This document shows, in pieces, positions 17,748 to 26,308 of a DNA stretch of 64,000 nt. Origin of the DNA: Arcticimaribacter sp002477625 (lineage in GTDB: Bacteria > Bacteroidota > Bacteroidia > Flavobacteriales > Flavobacteriaceae); NCBI GenBank assembly GCA_943846665.1, contig OX044358.1, positions 310,001 through 374,000 of the forward strand. The letters are read 5' to 3'. The position numbers and the translations under genes were made by a program. Position 1 is the first letter of the stretch. Every line of letters starts with the position of its first letter. The notes under the pieces are model-generated. The model was given only the letters and a program-made list of their open reading frames with translations. It made no database searches and was not told the origin of the DNA.

Positions 17748-18338
17748 ATGTACAGTCCAGATTTTAACTCCGTAGAAATTATCCTCGCGTCGAATTCGCC
17801 CAGAAGGAAACAGTTTTTCGAAGAAGCAGGAATTCCTTTTACCGTAAAAACATTTGAGGTCGATGAAATTTTTGATTCAAAACTAAAAGGCGCAGCTATT
17901 TCAAACTACCTCGTAAAATTAAAAGCAGCTCCTTTTCAAGCAAGCATTCAACCCAATCAAATTGTTGTTACGGCCGACACCATTGTTTGGGGAGACGGGC
18001 AGTATTTGGGAAAGCCTAAAACAAAAGCAGATGCGATGGAAATGTTGGGTTTACTTTCTGGAAAAGAACATCAAGTAATTACCTCAGTTGCATTTACACA
18101 GAAAGATCAACAGCAACTCATCCATGAAACCAGTACGGTTACTTTTAAAAAACTATCGGCTCAGGAAATCGAATTCTATGTCAACGAATTCGAACCCCTA
18201 GACAAAGCCGGCGCCTATGGAATTCAAGAATGGATAGGTGCTATCGGTATCGAACGCATCGAAGGAAGCTATACCAACATCGTTGGCTTACCCATGGCAC
18301 AAGTATTGCAGTATTTAATTAAACTCACTTCAAATTAA
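17748..18338 (+). CDS. maf: Maf-family nucleotide pyrophosphatase
   Basis: This 196-residue Maf/Ham1-like protein hydrolyses nucleoside triphosphates, such as dTTP or UTP, to monophosphates and is linked to septum control and nucleotide house-cleaning. Motifs are ILASNSPRRK near the N-terminus, ADTIVWGDGQYLGKP in the middle and DKAGAYGIQEWIG near the end. I start at ATG 17748, one base after kdsC ends. A longer reading frame upstream overlaps kdsC almost completely and is not credible. Confidence 0.92.
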   Translation: MYSPDFNSVEIILASNSPRRKQFFEEAGIPFTVKTFEVDEIFDSKLKGAAISNYLVKLKAAPFQASIQPNQIVVTADTIVWGDGQYLGKPKTKADAMEMLGLLSGKEHQVITSVAFTQKDQQQLIHETSTVTFKKLSAQEIEFYVNEFEPLDKAGAYGIQEWIGAIGIERIEGSYTNIVGLPMAQVLQYLIKLTSN

Positions 18339-18349
18339 TTACATAAAAA

Positions 18350-19213
18350 ATGAAACAGCTTAAATTCCTACTCCATATCAGTTTTATGTTGGGTCTTGTC
18401 CAATTAAATGCCCAGCGAATTTCTGAGCAATTTAAAACCCATTGGTTTGATGGTTTTGCAGAGATAAGTTCTTATGCTCTTAACCAATCGCGTTATGGAG
18501 AAGTGCGGGAAGGCAGCGCAGTCTTGATTTATGTAACCGAAGATTTTTTAAAGAAGGAACAGGTAAAAGCCAACCAAAAATCGAAGACTTCAATTGCTGT
18601 TTTCAAATCGAACCGCACTAAAAAATTCTTAACGGGTATCTACCCCTACTCCATTATGACCAGTTCATTTAGTGCACTCAAAAGTCCACAGCCAATTATA
18701 AAAAACAGTGCTTCAATTCAAGAATGGTGCGGTCAGAGTTATTTGCAAATGAATCGTAAAGAAAAACAACTTGAGATTATTTCGCATTCTTATTTCGAAG
18801 GAGAAGCAGATCAGGCTTTTACTTTAGAAGAAAATCGTACCGAAGATGAGCTTTGGAACTTAATACGCTTGCGACCCCAAGCACTTCCTTTGGGTAATTT
18901 AAAATTAATTCCAAGTCTCGAAAGCAGCCGATTGAATCATAAAACAATCAAAGCCTATGACGCCACAGCATCCATTGAGCAAAAAAACAACACTACCGTT
19001 TATACCATCACCTATCCCAAACTTCAACGCTCTCTGGCGATAGAATTCAATTCTTCCTTTCCGCATACGATTGAAGGATGGGTAGAACAGGTTCTTGCGA
19101 AAGGAGCTGCTTTTACTTCGACTGCAAAAAGAATTCATACGGAAAGAAGACAGTATTGGAGAGAAAACGACAATTCATCTACACAATATAGAGCCCCATT
19201 TAAACTTGATTAA
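18350..19213 (+). CDS. Conserved secreted protein of unknown function
   Basis: This 287-residue protein has a signal peptide (MKQLKFLLHISFMLGLVQLNAQ) and so is predicted to be periplasmic or outer-membrane associated. The mature part includes HWFDGFAEISSY, RYGEVREGSAVLIYVTEDF, a KKFLTGIYPYSIMTSSF segment, QEWCGQSYLQMN and SHSYFEGEADQAF. Similar proteins recur after maf in flavobacteria and are sometimes labelled as Maf through proximity, but this sequence has no Maf motif. Function unknown. It precedes the PIG-L gene by one base, so the two are likely cotranscribed. Confidence 0.78.
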   Translation: MKQLKFLLHISFMLGLVQLNAQRISEQFKTHWFDGFAEISSYALNQSRYGEVREGSAVLIYVTEDFLKKEQVKANQKSKTSIAVFKSNRTKKFLTGIYPYSIMTSSFSALKSPQPIIKNSASIQEWCGQSYLQMNRKEKQLEIISHSYFEGEADQAFTLEENRTEDELWNLIRLRPQALPLGNLKLIPSLESSRLNHKTIKAYDATASIEQKNNTTVYTITYPKLQRSLAIEFNSSFPHTIEGWVEQVLAKGAAFTSTAKRIHTERRQYWRENDNSSTQYRAPFKLD

Positions 19214-19214
19214 A

Positions 19215-21683
19215 ATGAAAAACAACATCCTAATCACCCTGTTGATTGCCAGTCTAGCTTGCTCCCATCTTATGGGACAAGAATCGAGTGGTGCAATATA
19301 CAAGCAGCTTGAAAAATTGAACTTCCTAGGTTCAGCGCTTTATATTGCAGCGCACCCCGATGACGAAAATACCGCTTTAATATCCTACTTTTCGAATCAT
19401 GTAAACGCACATGCCGCCTACTTATCCATGACACGAGGCGATGGAGGACAAAACCGCATTGGCACCGAACTCCGAGAATTATTAGGTGTAATCCGTACCG
19501 AAGAATTAATGCAAGCACGGAGTATCGACAACGGAAATCAATACTTTACATCTGCTGTTGATTTTGGCTTTTCCAAACACCCCGATGAAACTTTAGCTAT
19601 TTGGGATAAAACACGAATTTTAGGCGAGGTGGTCAACCGCATTCGCAGCTTCCAACCCGATATCATCGTGAATCGATTTGATCACAGAACAGCCGGAAGA
19701 ACCCACGGACACCACACCTCTTCTGCTTTACTAAGTAGAGAAGCATTTGCTTTGAGTAATGATCCCAAGGCCTATCCAGAACAACTTAACAAGAAGGGGC
19801 TTTGGCAGCCGCAACGCTTGTTTTTCAATACCTCTTGGTGGTTCTATGGAAGCCAAGAAAACTTTAAAAAAGCAGATAAATCGAATCTACTGTCCCTAGA
19901 AATTGGGGTTTATGACCCCCTTACAGGAATCTCCAACGCTGCCATTGCAGCCGCAAGTCGCAGTTCTCATAAATCTCAAGGTTTTGGGAGTGCTCCAACT
20001 TTGGGAAGCAGAACCGAATACATCGAAATCATTGATGGGAAAAGACCCTTATCAAATGATCCTTTCGAAGGAATCAATACCACCTGGTCCCGACTAGAAG
20101 GTGGAACCCCAATCGGTAAAATGGTTGACCGTGCAATCGAATCTTTTGACTTTAAACATCCAGAAAAGAGCATTGAAGCTTTGGTGCACATCCATAAAGC
20201 AATTGAACAACTACCTACCTCCATATGGAAAGAGCGTAAGTTGGCTGCCACCAAACAATTACTCCTTGATTGTGCTGGAGTTGAAATACAATTCAATGCA
20301 GAACGTCCCTATGGGGTTGCTGGTGAGTCTTTAAAAATAAATCTGAATGTAGTACAACAAAGTAAACTTGCAGTTGAACTAGAAACAATCAAAACAACAG
20401 AAGGGATTACCCAACTTGATCAAGGCCTTGAGACCAACAAGCGTTTTACCCAATCTTTTGAAGTTACTCTAGGCAATTCGATCAGCACACCCTATTGGCT
20501 ATTAGAGAAAGGAAGTCTTGGTGCTTTTAAAATTGAAAATAAAGAGTGGATCGGAAAACCCCAAACCCCAAACCCCATTCAAATAGCATATCAACTGAAC
20601 ATTGCAGGAACATCAATTGCATTTGAAGCGGCTGTACTACACCGCAAAACAGATCCCGTCCGTGGAGAGGTAATTAATCCTTTTTATATAGTACCTGCCC
20701 TAGGTGTTACCTTTGAGCAACCTGTATTCCTCTATGCTAATTACGAAGCGCAAAGCTTACGCCTGAATGTAACGAGTTACGGAGAAGCCTATGAAGGAGC
20801 GATAAAACTTTGCCACCCCAAAGGCTGGGAATTAGATCAGGCAACACTTCCGATAACATTAAATGGAAGAGGAAGTTCTCAATTCTTAGAATATCAATTG
20901 AAACCTACCGCTGCTGCCGAAAGCGGATACTTAGGACCACTCGCTATTCAAGGAGATAAAAAAGAAACTGTTTTTGCGGTTCAAACCTTAAGTTATACCC
21001 ACATTCCAAAACAATACATTGCACAACCGAGCGAAGCAAAAGTAGTGCGTTTGGATTTAAAAATTCCACAAATCAAAGTAGGTTATATTGCAGGTGCAGG
21101 TGATACTGTAAAAGAACGCTTACAAACTGTAGGCTTGTCTGTCGAATCAATTGATATTGAAACCACCACCCTAGCAGAACTCAAAACCTATGATGCAATT
21201 TTAGTGGGAATTCGAGCATACAATGTAATCGAATCCTTAGCCTATAAAAACCAACTGCTGTTTGACTATGCAGAAGCTGGTGGAACTTTGGTTACTCAAT
21301 ACAACACCAGTCGTGGACTAAAAACAAAGAAACTCACCCCTTTGGAGATGAAGCTGTCAAGAGATCGGGTTACCGACGAATTCAGTACAGTACGGATTTT
21401 AGAACCCAAACATCCTGCCCTGAATGTACCCCACAAAATCACAGCACAAGATTTTGAAGGCTGGGTTCAAGAACGTGGCTTGTATTTCCCCAATCAATGG
21501 GATGAACGTTTTACGCCCCTCCTGGGGATGAACGACGCTGGAGAAACTGAAAAACTAGGAAGTATACTGGTTGCTCCACATGGAAAAGGGACCGTTGTTT
21601 ATTCGGGCCTAAGCTTTTTCAGAGAATTACCCGCCGGGGTTCCTGGGGCTTATCGTTTGTTGATTAATTTATTAGCTTTATAG
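19215..21683 (+). CDS. Secreted PIG-L family deacetylase with C-terminal amidotransferase-like domain
   Basis: This 822-residue exported enzyme has a signal segment (1-22) followed by a PIG-L/LmbE N-acetylglucosamine deacetylase-like domain: AHPDDE at 46-51 for zinc binding, RGDGGQN, and FDHRTAGRTHGHHTSSALL. The middle is a beta-rich region. The C-terminal part (from about 640) reads KVGYIAGAGDTVKERL...YDAILVGIRAYN and resembles a ThuA/class I glutamine amidotransferase-like fold. I start at ATG 19215; an in-frame start 120 bases upstream lies inside the previous gene. It is followed by a membrane peptide and an SSS symporter, suggesting deacetylation and uptake of an amino-sugar-like compound (inference). 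Confidence 0.88.
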   Translation: MKNNILITLLIASLACSHLMGQESSGAIYKQLEKLNFLGSALYIAAHPDDENTALISYFSNHVNAHAAYLSMTRGDGGQNRIGTELRELLGVIRTEELMQARSIDNGNQYFTSAVDFGFSKHPDETLAIWDKTRILGEVVNRIRSFQPDIIVNRFDHRTAGRTHGHHTSSALLSREAFALSNDPKAYPEQLNKKGLWQPQRLFFNTSWWFYGSQENFKKADKSNLLSLEIGVYDPLTGISNAAIAAASRSSHKSQGFGSAPTLGSRTEYIEIIDGKRPLSNDPFEGINTTWSRLEGGTPIGKMVDRAIESFDFKHPEKSIEALVHIHKAIEQLPTSIWKERKLAATKQLLLDCAGVEIQFNAERPYGVAGESLKINLNVVQQSKLAVELETIKTTEGITQLDQGLETNKRFTQSFEVTLGNSISTPYWLLEKGSLGAFKIENKEWIGKPQTPNPIQIAYQLNIAGTSIAFEAAVLHRKTDPVRGEVINPFYIVPALGVTFEQPVFLYANYEAQSLRLNVTSYGEAYEGAIKLCHPKGWELDQATLPITLNGRGSSQFLEYQLKPTAAAESGYLGPLAIQGDKKETVFAVQTLSYTHIPKQYIAQPSEAKVVRLDLKIPQIKVGYIAGAGDTVKERLQTVGLSVESIDIETTTLAELKTYDAILVGIRAYNVIESLAYKNQLLFDYAEAGGTLVTQYNTSRGLKTKKLTPLEMKLSRDRVTDEFSTVRILEPKHPALNVPHKITAQDFEGWVQERGLYFPNQWDERFTPLLGMNDAGETEKLGSILVAPHGKGTVVYSGLSFFRELPAGVPGAYRLLINLLAL

Positions 21684-21684
21684 A

Positions 21685-21786
21685 ATGTTTCAATCAAAAA
21701 ATAGAATTTATTTCTTCTTGATTCTCGGGAATATAGCCTACTGGATCCTCTTTGTCTTATTCATGAATACATTCAAATCATGGTAG
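21685..21786 (+). CDS. 33-residue single-pass membrane peptide
   Basis: This short reading frame (MFQSKNRIYFFLILGNIAYW, then 13 more residues ending FKSW) encodes one strong membrane helix with a basic N-terminus. It starts one base after the PIG-L stop and overlaps the first codons of the symporter by 7 bases, an arrangement typical of translational coupling. I do not recognise the peptide. It could be a small subunit of the SSS transporter or merely a leader that couples translation. Support is context and composition only. Confidence 0.5.
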   Translation: MFQSKNRIYFFLILGNIAYWILFVLFMNTFKSW

Positions 21787-23432
21787 TATTAGATTGGTTC
21801 ATTCTTTTGGGCACACTAGCCTTTATTGTGCTTTATGGTGTCTGGAAAAATCGAAATAATAATTCTATTGAGGCTTATCTCAAAGGAGGAAATGAGAGCC
21901 GTTGGTGGACCATTGGGCTCTCCGTTATGGCAACACAAGCGAGTGCCATTACCTTCTTATCAACTCCTGGCCAAGCGTATCACGACGGTATGGGCTTTGT
22001 TCAATTTTATTTTGGATTACCCTTAGCAGTAGTTATCATTTGCCTCTTCTTTATTCCCATATACCACCGGCTAAAAGTATATACTGCCTATGAATTTTTA
22101 GAAGAACGTTTCGACCTCAGAACCCGTACCCTAACCGCAATTTTATTTTTAGTACAACGAGGATTAGCCGCTGGGATTACAATATACGCACCGGCAATCA
22201 TCTTGAGCGTAGTGCTGGGTTGGAACCTTAAAATATTAATCCTGCTCATTGGGTTTGTTGTAATTTTTTACACTCTTATTGGTGGTACTCGTGCGGTAAA
22301 CGTAACCCAGAAACAGCAAATGTTCATCATCTTTTTTGGGATGATAACTGCCTTTGTATTCATCATCAATAGTTTTCCAGCTGATGTTGGCTTTGTAAAA
22401 GCTTTGACCATAGCAGGCGCTTCAGGAAAACTGGATGTGATTGATTTTAGTTTTGATCTCAATAACCGCTACACCTTCTGGAGTGGAATTACGGGAGGGC
22501 TCTTCTTGGCACTCTCCTATTTTGGAACAGATCAAAGTCAAGTGCAACGCTATTTGTCCGGAAAGTCTTTAAAGGAAAGCCAACTGGGGTTAATCATGAA
22601 TGGCTTTCTTAAAGTTCCCATGCAGTTTTTTATTCTCCTGGTTGGGGTTATGGTTTTTATTTTTTACCAGTTCGAACCGGCACCCATACATTTCAATCCC
22701 AAGGCAGTAGAAGCCATTGAAAACTCAACTTATGCCGGAGAATTTAAAATTCTTGAACAACAATTGAATCAAATTCAAGAACAAAAACGAAGCCTCTTAA
22801 CACAAACCAATTCGATTGACCTCAAGGCAGTTGCCCAACTGGACAACAATGAAAGGGATCTTCGATCGGAAGCCAAAAACCTGATTAAAACAGCAGCCCC
22901 AGAAATTGAAGTTAACGACAAGGATTACGTCTTCATTTCTTTTATTTTAAAATACCTACCTCAAGGGCTCATCGGATTACTACTGGCTGTAATTCTTTCA
23001 GCAGCTATGAGCTCAACGGCATCTGAACTCAATGCGCTTGCAGCAACAACCGTAGTCGATCTGTACAAAAGAAACCGAGGTCCACAGACCGAGCAACACT
23101 ATGTCAACGCCTCAAAATTCTTCACTTTGGTTTGGGGAATTATTGCTATCCTCTTCGCAAGTTTTGGAAGCTTGGTTGAGAACCTAATTCAACTGGTCAA
23201 CATCATTGGCTCTATTTTCTATGGAACTATTTTGGGTGTTTTTGTGGTGGCAATCTTTTTGAAGAGCATCAAAGGACAGGCAATTTTTTATGCTGCGCTT
23301 ATATCGGAAGCATTGATTATTTACCTCTTTGTAATGGACGAATTTAGCTACCTCTGGCTCAATGTAATTGGGACGGCGCTCACAATATGCCTAGGATATC
23401 TACTTCAATTCATACTTCCAAAAAAAGGCTAG
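21780..23432 (+). CDS. Sodium:solute symporter (SSS family)
   Basis: This 550-residue sodium-coupled transporter has about 13 membrane helices. The SSS signature region includes WWTIGLSVMATQASAITFLSTPGQAY near the N-terminus and GLLLAVILSAAMSSTASELNALAATTVVDLY in the core. A soluble helical insert of about 80 residues (roughly 305-385), rich in Gln and Glu, lies between helices, as is common in Bacteroidota SSS proteins. Start ATG 21780 overlaps the small upstream peptide gene. Substrates of related proteins include sialic acid and sugars; the actual substrate is unknown. Confidence 0.9.
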   Translation: MVVLDWFILLGTLAFIVLYGVWKNRNNNSIEAYLKGGNESRWWTIGLSVMATQASAITFLSTPGQAYHDGMGFVQFYFGLPLAVVIICLFFIPIYHRLKVYTAYEFLEERFDLRTRTLTAILFLVQRGLAAGITIYAPAIILSVVLGWNLKILILLIGFVVIFYTLIGGTRAVNVTQKQQMFIIFFGMITAFVFIINSFPADVGFVKALTIAGASGKLDVIDFSFDLNNRYTFWSGITGGLFLALSYFGTDQSQVQRYLSGKSLKESQLGLIMNGFLKVPMQFFILLVGVMVFIFYQFEPAPIHFNPKAVEAIENSTYAGEFKILEQQLNQIQEQKRSLLTQTNSIDLKAVAQLDNNERDLRSEAKNLIKTAAPEIEVNDKDYVFISFILKYLPQGLIGLLLAVILSAAMSSTASELNALAATTVVDLYKRNRGPQTEQHYVNASKFFTLVWGIIAILFASFGSLVENLIQLVNIIGSIFYGTILGVFVVAIFLKSIKGQAIFYAALISEALIIYLFVMDEFSYLWLNVIGTALTICLGYLLQFILPKKG

Positions 23433-23550
23433 GGCTTTGTGTTTTCCGTTTTTAATATACTTTTAGAATACCCAATCGTATCAATACCAATGAACTGAGT
23501 TCACTTTTTGATTTTATTTTTAGGTTGGTGTACCCAAAAATCAGAAACAA

Positions 23551-23848
23551 ATGAAGTGGACCAACCTACAAGAAATCGAGCAAAAAATTGTTAAAAAAAA
23601 TATACAGACAAAGAAGCATTTTATTATTTCTTAGGAACTGCAATAATTTACACTTTGAGTTATTTTTTAATTGACCAAGTATATAAAGGTCTGTTTAAAC
23701 TAATTGTTATTCCTGCTGCAGTAATTACTATCATAGGCTCAATTTATTGCTTTAAAGTTTATTCAAAAAACGGAGCTATAATGAAGAAATTAAGCAACTG
23801 TATGTCGAAATGCTCTATGAATTAGAAGATGAACTAAAAGCTGGATAA
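23551..23848 (+). pseudogene. Small two-helix membrane protein, interrupted by two frameshifts
   Basis: Reading from ATG 23551 gives MKWTNLQEIEQKIVKK. One extra A in the A8 run at 23593-23600 would continue as YTDKEAFYYFLGTAIIYTLS and on through two hydrophobic helices to VYSKNGA. A second missing T near 23776 restores YNEEIKQLYVEMLYELEDEL, ending at TAA 23846. The restored product is about 98 residues with two membrane helices and an acidic tail. I do not recognise the family. The two single-base losses could be decay or sequencing error. The rest of the 23433-23877 gap holds nothing else I can support. Confidence 0.6.
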
Positions 23849-23877
23849 CCATTTCTTTTTTACTTTTACAAGAAAAA

Positions 23878-24267
23878 ATGCGCAGCTTCCTCCTCCTCCT
23901 TCTGATTATATCAAGTCTAACAACAATTCAAGCTCAAGATGAAAAAGCAAAAGAGCCCTTGGTTCATAGCGTTCTTTTTTGGTTAAAGAACCCCGAAAGT
24001 AAGTCCGATCGTTTTGCATTTGAAGCTGCAATTCAAAAACTTATTGCAAACAACCCACAAAAAATCAGTGGGTATTTAGGAAAACCAGCCAACACAGAAG
24101 CTCGTGGTGAAGTCGATCCAAGTTTTACCTACTTCTATCAGATGACCTTTGCCGATGCAACCGCAGAAGCTGCCTACCAGATCGACCCTACACACTTGGC
24201 GTTTGTTGCCGAAGCCGAACACCTTTGGGAAAAAGTAATCGTTTATGATGCAGCACCAATCGAATAA
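23878..24267 (+). CDS. Secreted Dabb (stress-responsive A/B barrel) domain protein
   Basis: This 129-residue protein has a signal peptide (MRSFLLLLLIISSLTTIQAQ) followed by a dimeric alpha/beta-barrel (Dabb) domain: LVHSVLFWLKNP at the first strand, then FYQMTFADATAEAAYQIDPTHLAFV and KVIVYDAA at the last strand. Dabb proteins are small ferredoxin-like dimers; some bind or transform small aromatic compounds, and many are uncharacterised. Export is notable for this fold. It overlaps the next gene by 23 bases. Confidence 0.83.
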   Translation: MRSFLLLLLIISSLTTIQAQDEKAKEPLVHSVLFWLKNPESKSDRFAFEAAIQKLIANNPQKISGYLGKPANTEARGEVDPSFTYFYQMTFADATAEAAYQIDPTHLAFVAEAEHLWEKVIVYDAAPIE

Positions 24268-24787
24268 AACAGTTCAGGTACGCCCCCTTGCCAAAAAAGA
24301 GGTTCCTTTGATTATCTCCTATTTTTTTACTGCTTCTCCAGAATTTTTGAGAGGAATGGGTGCCGACCCAGATAAACTACCCAACAAAACTGCATGGGCT
24401 CAGACCCTTGAAAAAGAAATTGGCTTACCCCTAAAAGAAAAAAAAATATTCTATTTAGTTTGGGTACAAAACGGGATACCCGTGGGGCATTCCAACCTCA
24501 CCTTTTTAGAATATGGAAAAGAAGCCCATATGCATTTACACCTTTGGAATCCGAATGTAAGAAAAAAAGGGCTGGGTTTGGAGTTTTTAAACCAATGCAT
24601 TCCTTACTATTTTGAATGTTTTAAATTAAAAATCTTGATCTGTGAACCTTATGGGCTCAACCCAGCACCAAATGCAATTCTATCCCAGTTGGGTTTTACA
24701 AAAACCAGAACCTACAGAACCACGCCCGGTACCATCAACTTTGAGCAAGAAGTCAATCGTTGGGAATTGAATAAGGAAAGCTGTTAA
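24245..24787 (+). CDS. GNAT-family N-acetyltransferase
   Basis: This 180-residue cytoplasmic protein has the GNAT fold. The acetyl-CoA region is around HMHLHLWNPNVRKKGLGLEFL (the degenerate RxxGxG/A loop is NVRKKGLGLEF), and NPAPNAILSQLGFTK is the usual N-A-x-x-x-x-x-LGF segment. Substrate unknown. It overlaps the Dabb gene; two adjacent ATG codons (24245 and 24248) make the start ambiguous by one codon. Confidence 0.8.
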   Translation: MMQHQSNKTVQVRPLAKKEVPLIISYFFTASPEFLRGMGADPDKLPNKTAWAQTLEKEIGLPLKEKKIFYLVWVQNGIPVGHSNLTFLEYGKEAHMHLHLWNPNVRKKGLGLEFLNQCIPYYFECFKLKILICEPYGLNPAPNAILSQLGFTKTRTYRTTPGTINFEQEVNRWELNKESC

Positions 24788-24793
24788 AAATGA

Positions 24794-24822
24794 AATAAAA
24801 AAACCCTGCCGAAGCAAGGTTT
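24794..24822 (-). terminator. Terminator for the DUF2911 gene
   Basis: On the minus strand AAACCTTGC, loop TTCG and GCAGGGTTT form a stem with one mismatch, followed by a T tract. It lies between convergent genes about 25 bases past the DUF2911 stop. The UUCG-type loop supports it. Confidence 0.7.
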
Positions 24823-24847
24823 ATTTAGTGTTGGCATTTAGGAATAC

Positions 24848-25687
24848 CTATTTTTTAGACCATTCCGCTATAGAAGCTTCATTCAATGTAATGTAATCTG
24901 AATTACCCGCTTTAGTAGCAAATTCTAATGAAGATTTTGCAGCGGCAATAGCGCCGTCAAGGTCGTTCAATCCAGCCAGGATTAGTGACTGCTGGCGAAG
25001 GTACCAATAGGCCTCTCCGTTTGCAGCTACTGCTTTAGCTATCCATTCCTTAGCTTGGTTTAGGTCTTGACCTTCTTGCAAATAGTAAACGGCTGCATTG
25101 TAGTAGTCCCGATCTTTAGGATCATTTTTCATTGCTTCTTTAATAGAAGCAGTTGCCTTAGCTACAGTAGGAACTCCAAAAGGAACAGAAACCATAGTAG
25201 TGCTCCATCCGATATTCAAAGTTGCACCGTTGTTGTGGAGTTTGGAAATCCAAATTTCAAAAGATTCAATATTGTCTGTATCTACAGCTGCTACTTCTAC
25301 AGTTGCAGCTACTTTTGCGGCATCCCATGCTCCAGGAGTACCCCAGTTAGTTGTTTCTTTATAAAAGAAAACTTCCCAAGTTGCTTTTCCAGGACGGGTA
25401 TAGATTGCATACTCACCGGCAGCAATTTCTTGATCAGCAATGGTAACGGCATCACTAAAACTGATGATTGTATTTTGATTCGCTCCTGTTCTCCAGATTT
25501 CTCCAAAAGGAACTAAAGCGCCGAAAATATCACGGCCCTTTTTACTTGGACGTGAATACTTCACAGTAACTCCTGTCAAACCTACCGTTTGAGATAGTTG
25601 AGCAGTAGGGCTCGGTTGTGGTGTCTGTACTTGCGCTGATGCGAATGCACCCACCAAAAAGATAAGGGATAATAGTGTGTTTTTCAT
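24848..25687 (-). CDS. DUF2911 domain-containing secreted protein
   Basis: This 279-residue exported protein has a signal peptide (MKNTLLSLIFLVGAFASAQ). The DUF2911 domain (about 30-170) includes VKYSRPSKKGRDIFG, GEIWRTGANQNT and AGEYAIYTRPG. The C-terminal part (about 180-279) is helical with TPR-like features (RDYYNAAVYYLQEGQDLNQAKEW). The family is widespread in Bacteroidota and its function is unknown. It is divergent from the photolyase operon across 150 bases, and its terminator is at 24794-24822. Confidence 0.88.
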   Translation of the reverse strand: MKNTLLSLIFLVGAFASAQVQTPQPSPTAQLSQTVGLTGVTVKYSRPSKKGRDIFGALVPFGEIWRTGANQNTIISFSDAVTIADQEIAAGEYAIYTRPGKATWEVFFYKETTNWGTPGAWDAAKVAATVEVAAVDTDNIESFEIWISKLHNNGATLNIGWSTTMVSVPFGVPTVAKATASIKEAMKNDPKDRDYYNAAVYYLQEGQDLNQAKEWIAKAVAANGEAYWYLRQQSLILAGLNDLDGAIAAAKSSLEFATKAGNSDYITLNEASIAEWSKK

Positions 25688-25774
25688 AGACTTCTATTTT
25701 TGTTTATTCATCAAATGTATGAATTTGTATTGAATTATTCTCTTGGAAGGATTGTGGATAAAGAGTTTAATTTT

Positions 25775-25804
25775 TGTTTAACTATTTTAAAGAATAATTA
25801 AACA
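25775..25804. promoter_or_regulatory. 12-bp inverted repeat, candidate operator of the photolyase operon
   Basis: TGTTTAACTATT (25775-25786), spacer TTAAAG and AATAATTAAACA (25793-25804) form an inverted repeat with 11 of 12 positions paired. It lies immediately upstream of a -7-like element TATCTTTA (25810-25817) and 33 bases before the first gene. Symmetry and position are those of a repressor or light-responsive regulator site. No regulator gene is in the window, so the binding protein is unknown. Confidence 0.55.
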
Positions 25805-25837
25805 TTATGTATCTTTATCAAAAATAAAAAACAATAC

Positions 25838-26308
25838 ATGAAGATTTATCGAAAAAAGACCATTCAAAAACTACCCATATCAGTTTCAGAGGCTTGGAAT
25901 TTTTTGAGTGATCCAGGGAATCTAAAGACCATCACCCCTGATTATATGGGTTTTAAGATATTAGAAGGGCATGAATCTAAAATGTATGCGGGACAAATTA
26001 TAAAATACACGGTGACTCCAGTATTGGGCATACGGACGGGTTGGGTAACCGAAATCACCCATGTAGAAGATCAAAAATATTTTGTAGATGAACAGCGTTT
26101 CGGACCCTATGCACTCTGGCATCACAAGCATTTTATTAAAGAAATAAAAGGCGGTGTCGAAATGATCGATATCATCGACTACAAATTACCCTTTGGAGTT
26201 TTAGGGCGCCTTGCACACCCTATTCTAGTCAAAAGAAAACTAAATGAAATTTTTACTTACCGATACAACAAACTCATTGAGCTCTTCGGAACTTATAAAG
26301 AACAATAA
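25838..26308 (+). CDS. SRPBCC-family ligand-binding-like protein
   Basis: This 156-residue protein has the START/Bet v1-like SRPBCC fold (polyketide cyclase or cell division inhibitor-like). The N-terminal strand and helix are FxxPISVSEAWNFLSDPGNLKTITP, and the last strands include DEQRFGPYALWHHKHFIKE and IDYKLPFGVLG. SRPBCC proteins bind hydrophobic ligands in a cavity. It is the first gene of the photolyase operon and ends directly against the next start, so its role is probably tied to light or UV response. Ligand and activity are unknown. Confidence 0.82.
   Translation: MKIYRKKTIQKLPISVSEAWNFLSDPGNLKTITPDYMGFKILEGHESKMYAGQIIKYTVTPVLGIRTGWVTEITHVEDQKYFVDEQRFGPYALWHHKHFIKEIKGGVEMIDIIDYKLPFGVLGRLAHPILVKRKLNEIFTYRYNKLIELFGTYKEQ

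Noticed and set aside
25067..25516. 149-codon open frame opposite the DUF2911 gene
   Set aside because: Cys/Ser-rich and low-complexity, as expected of an antisense shadow; DUF2911 is clear on the minus strand.
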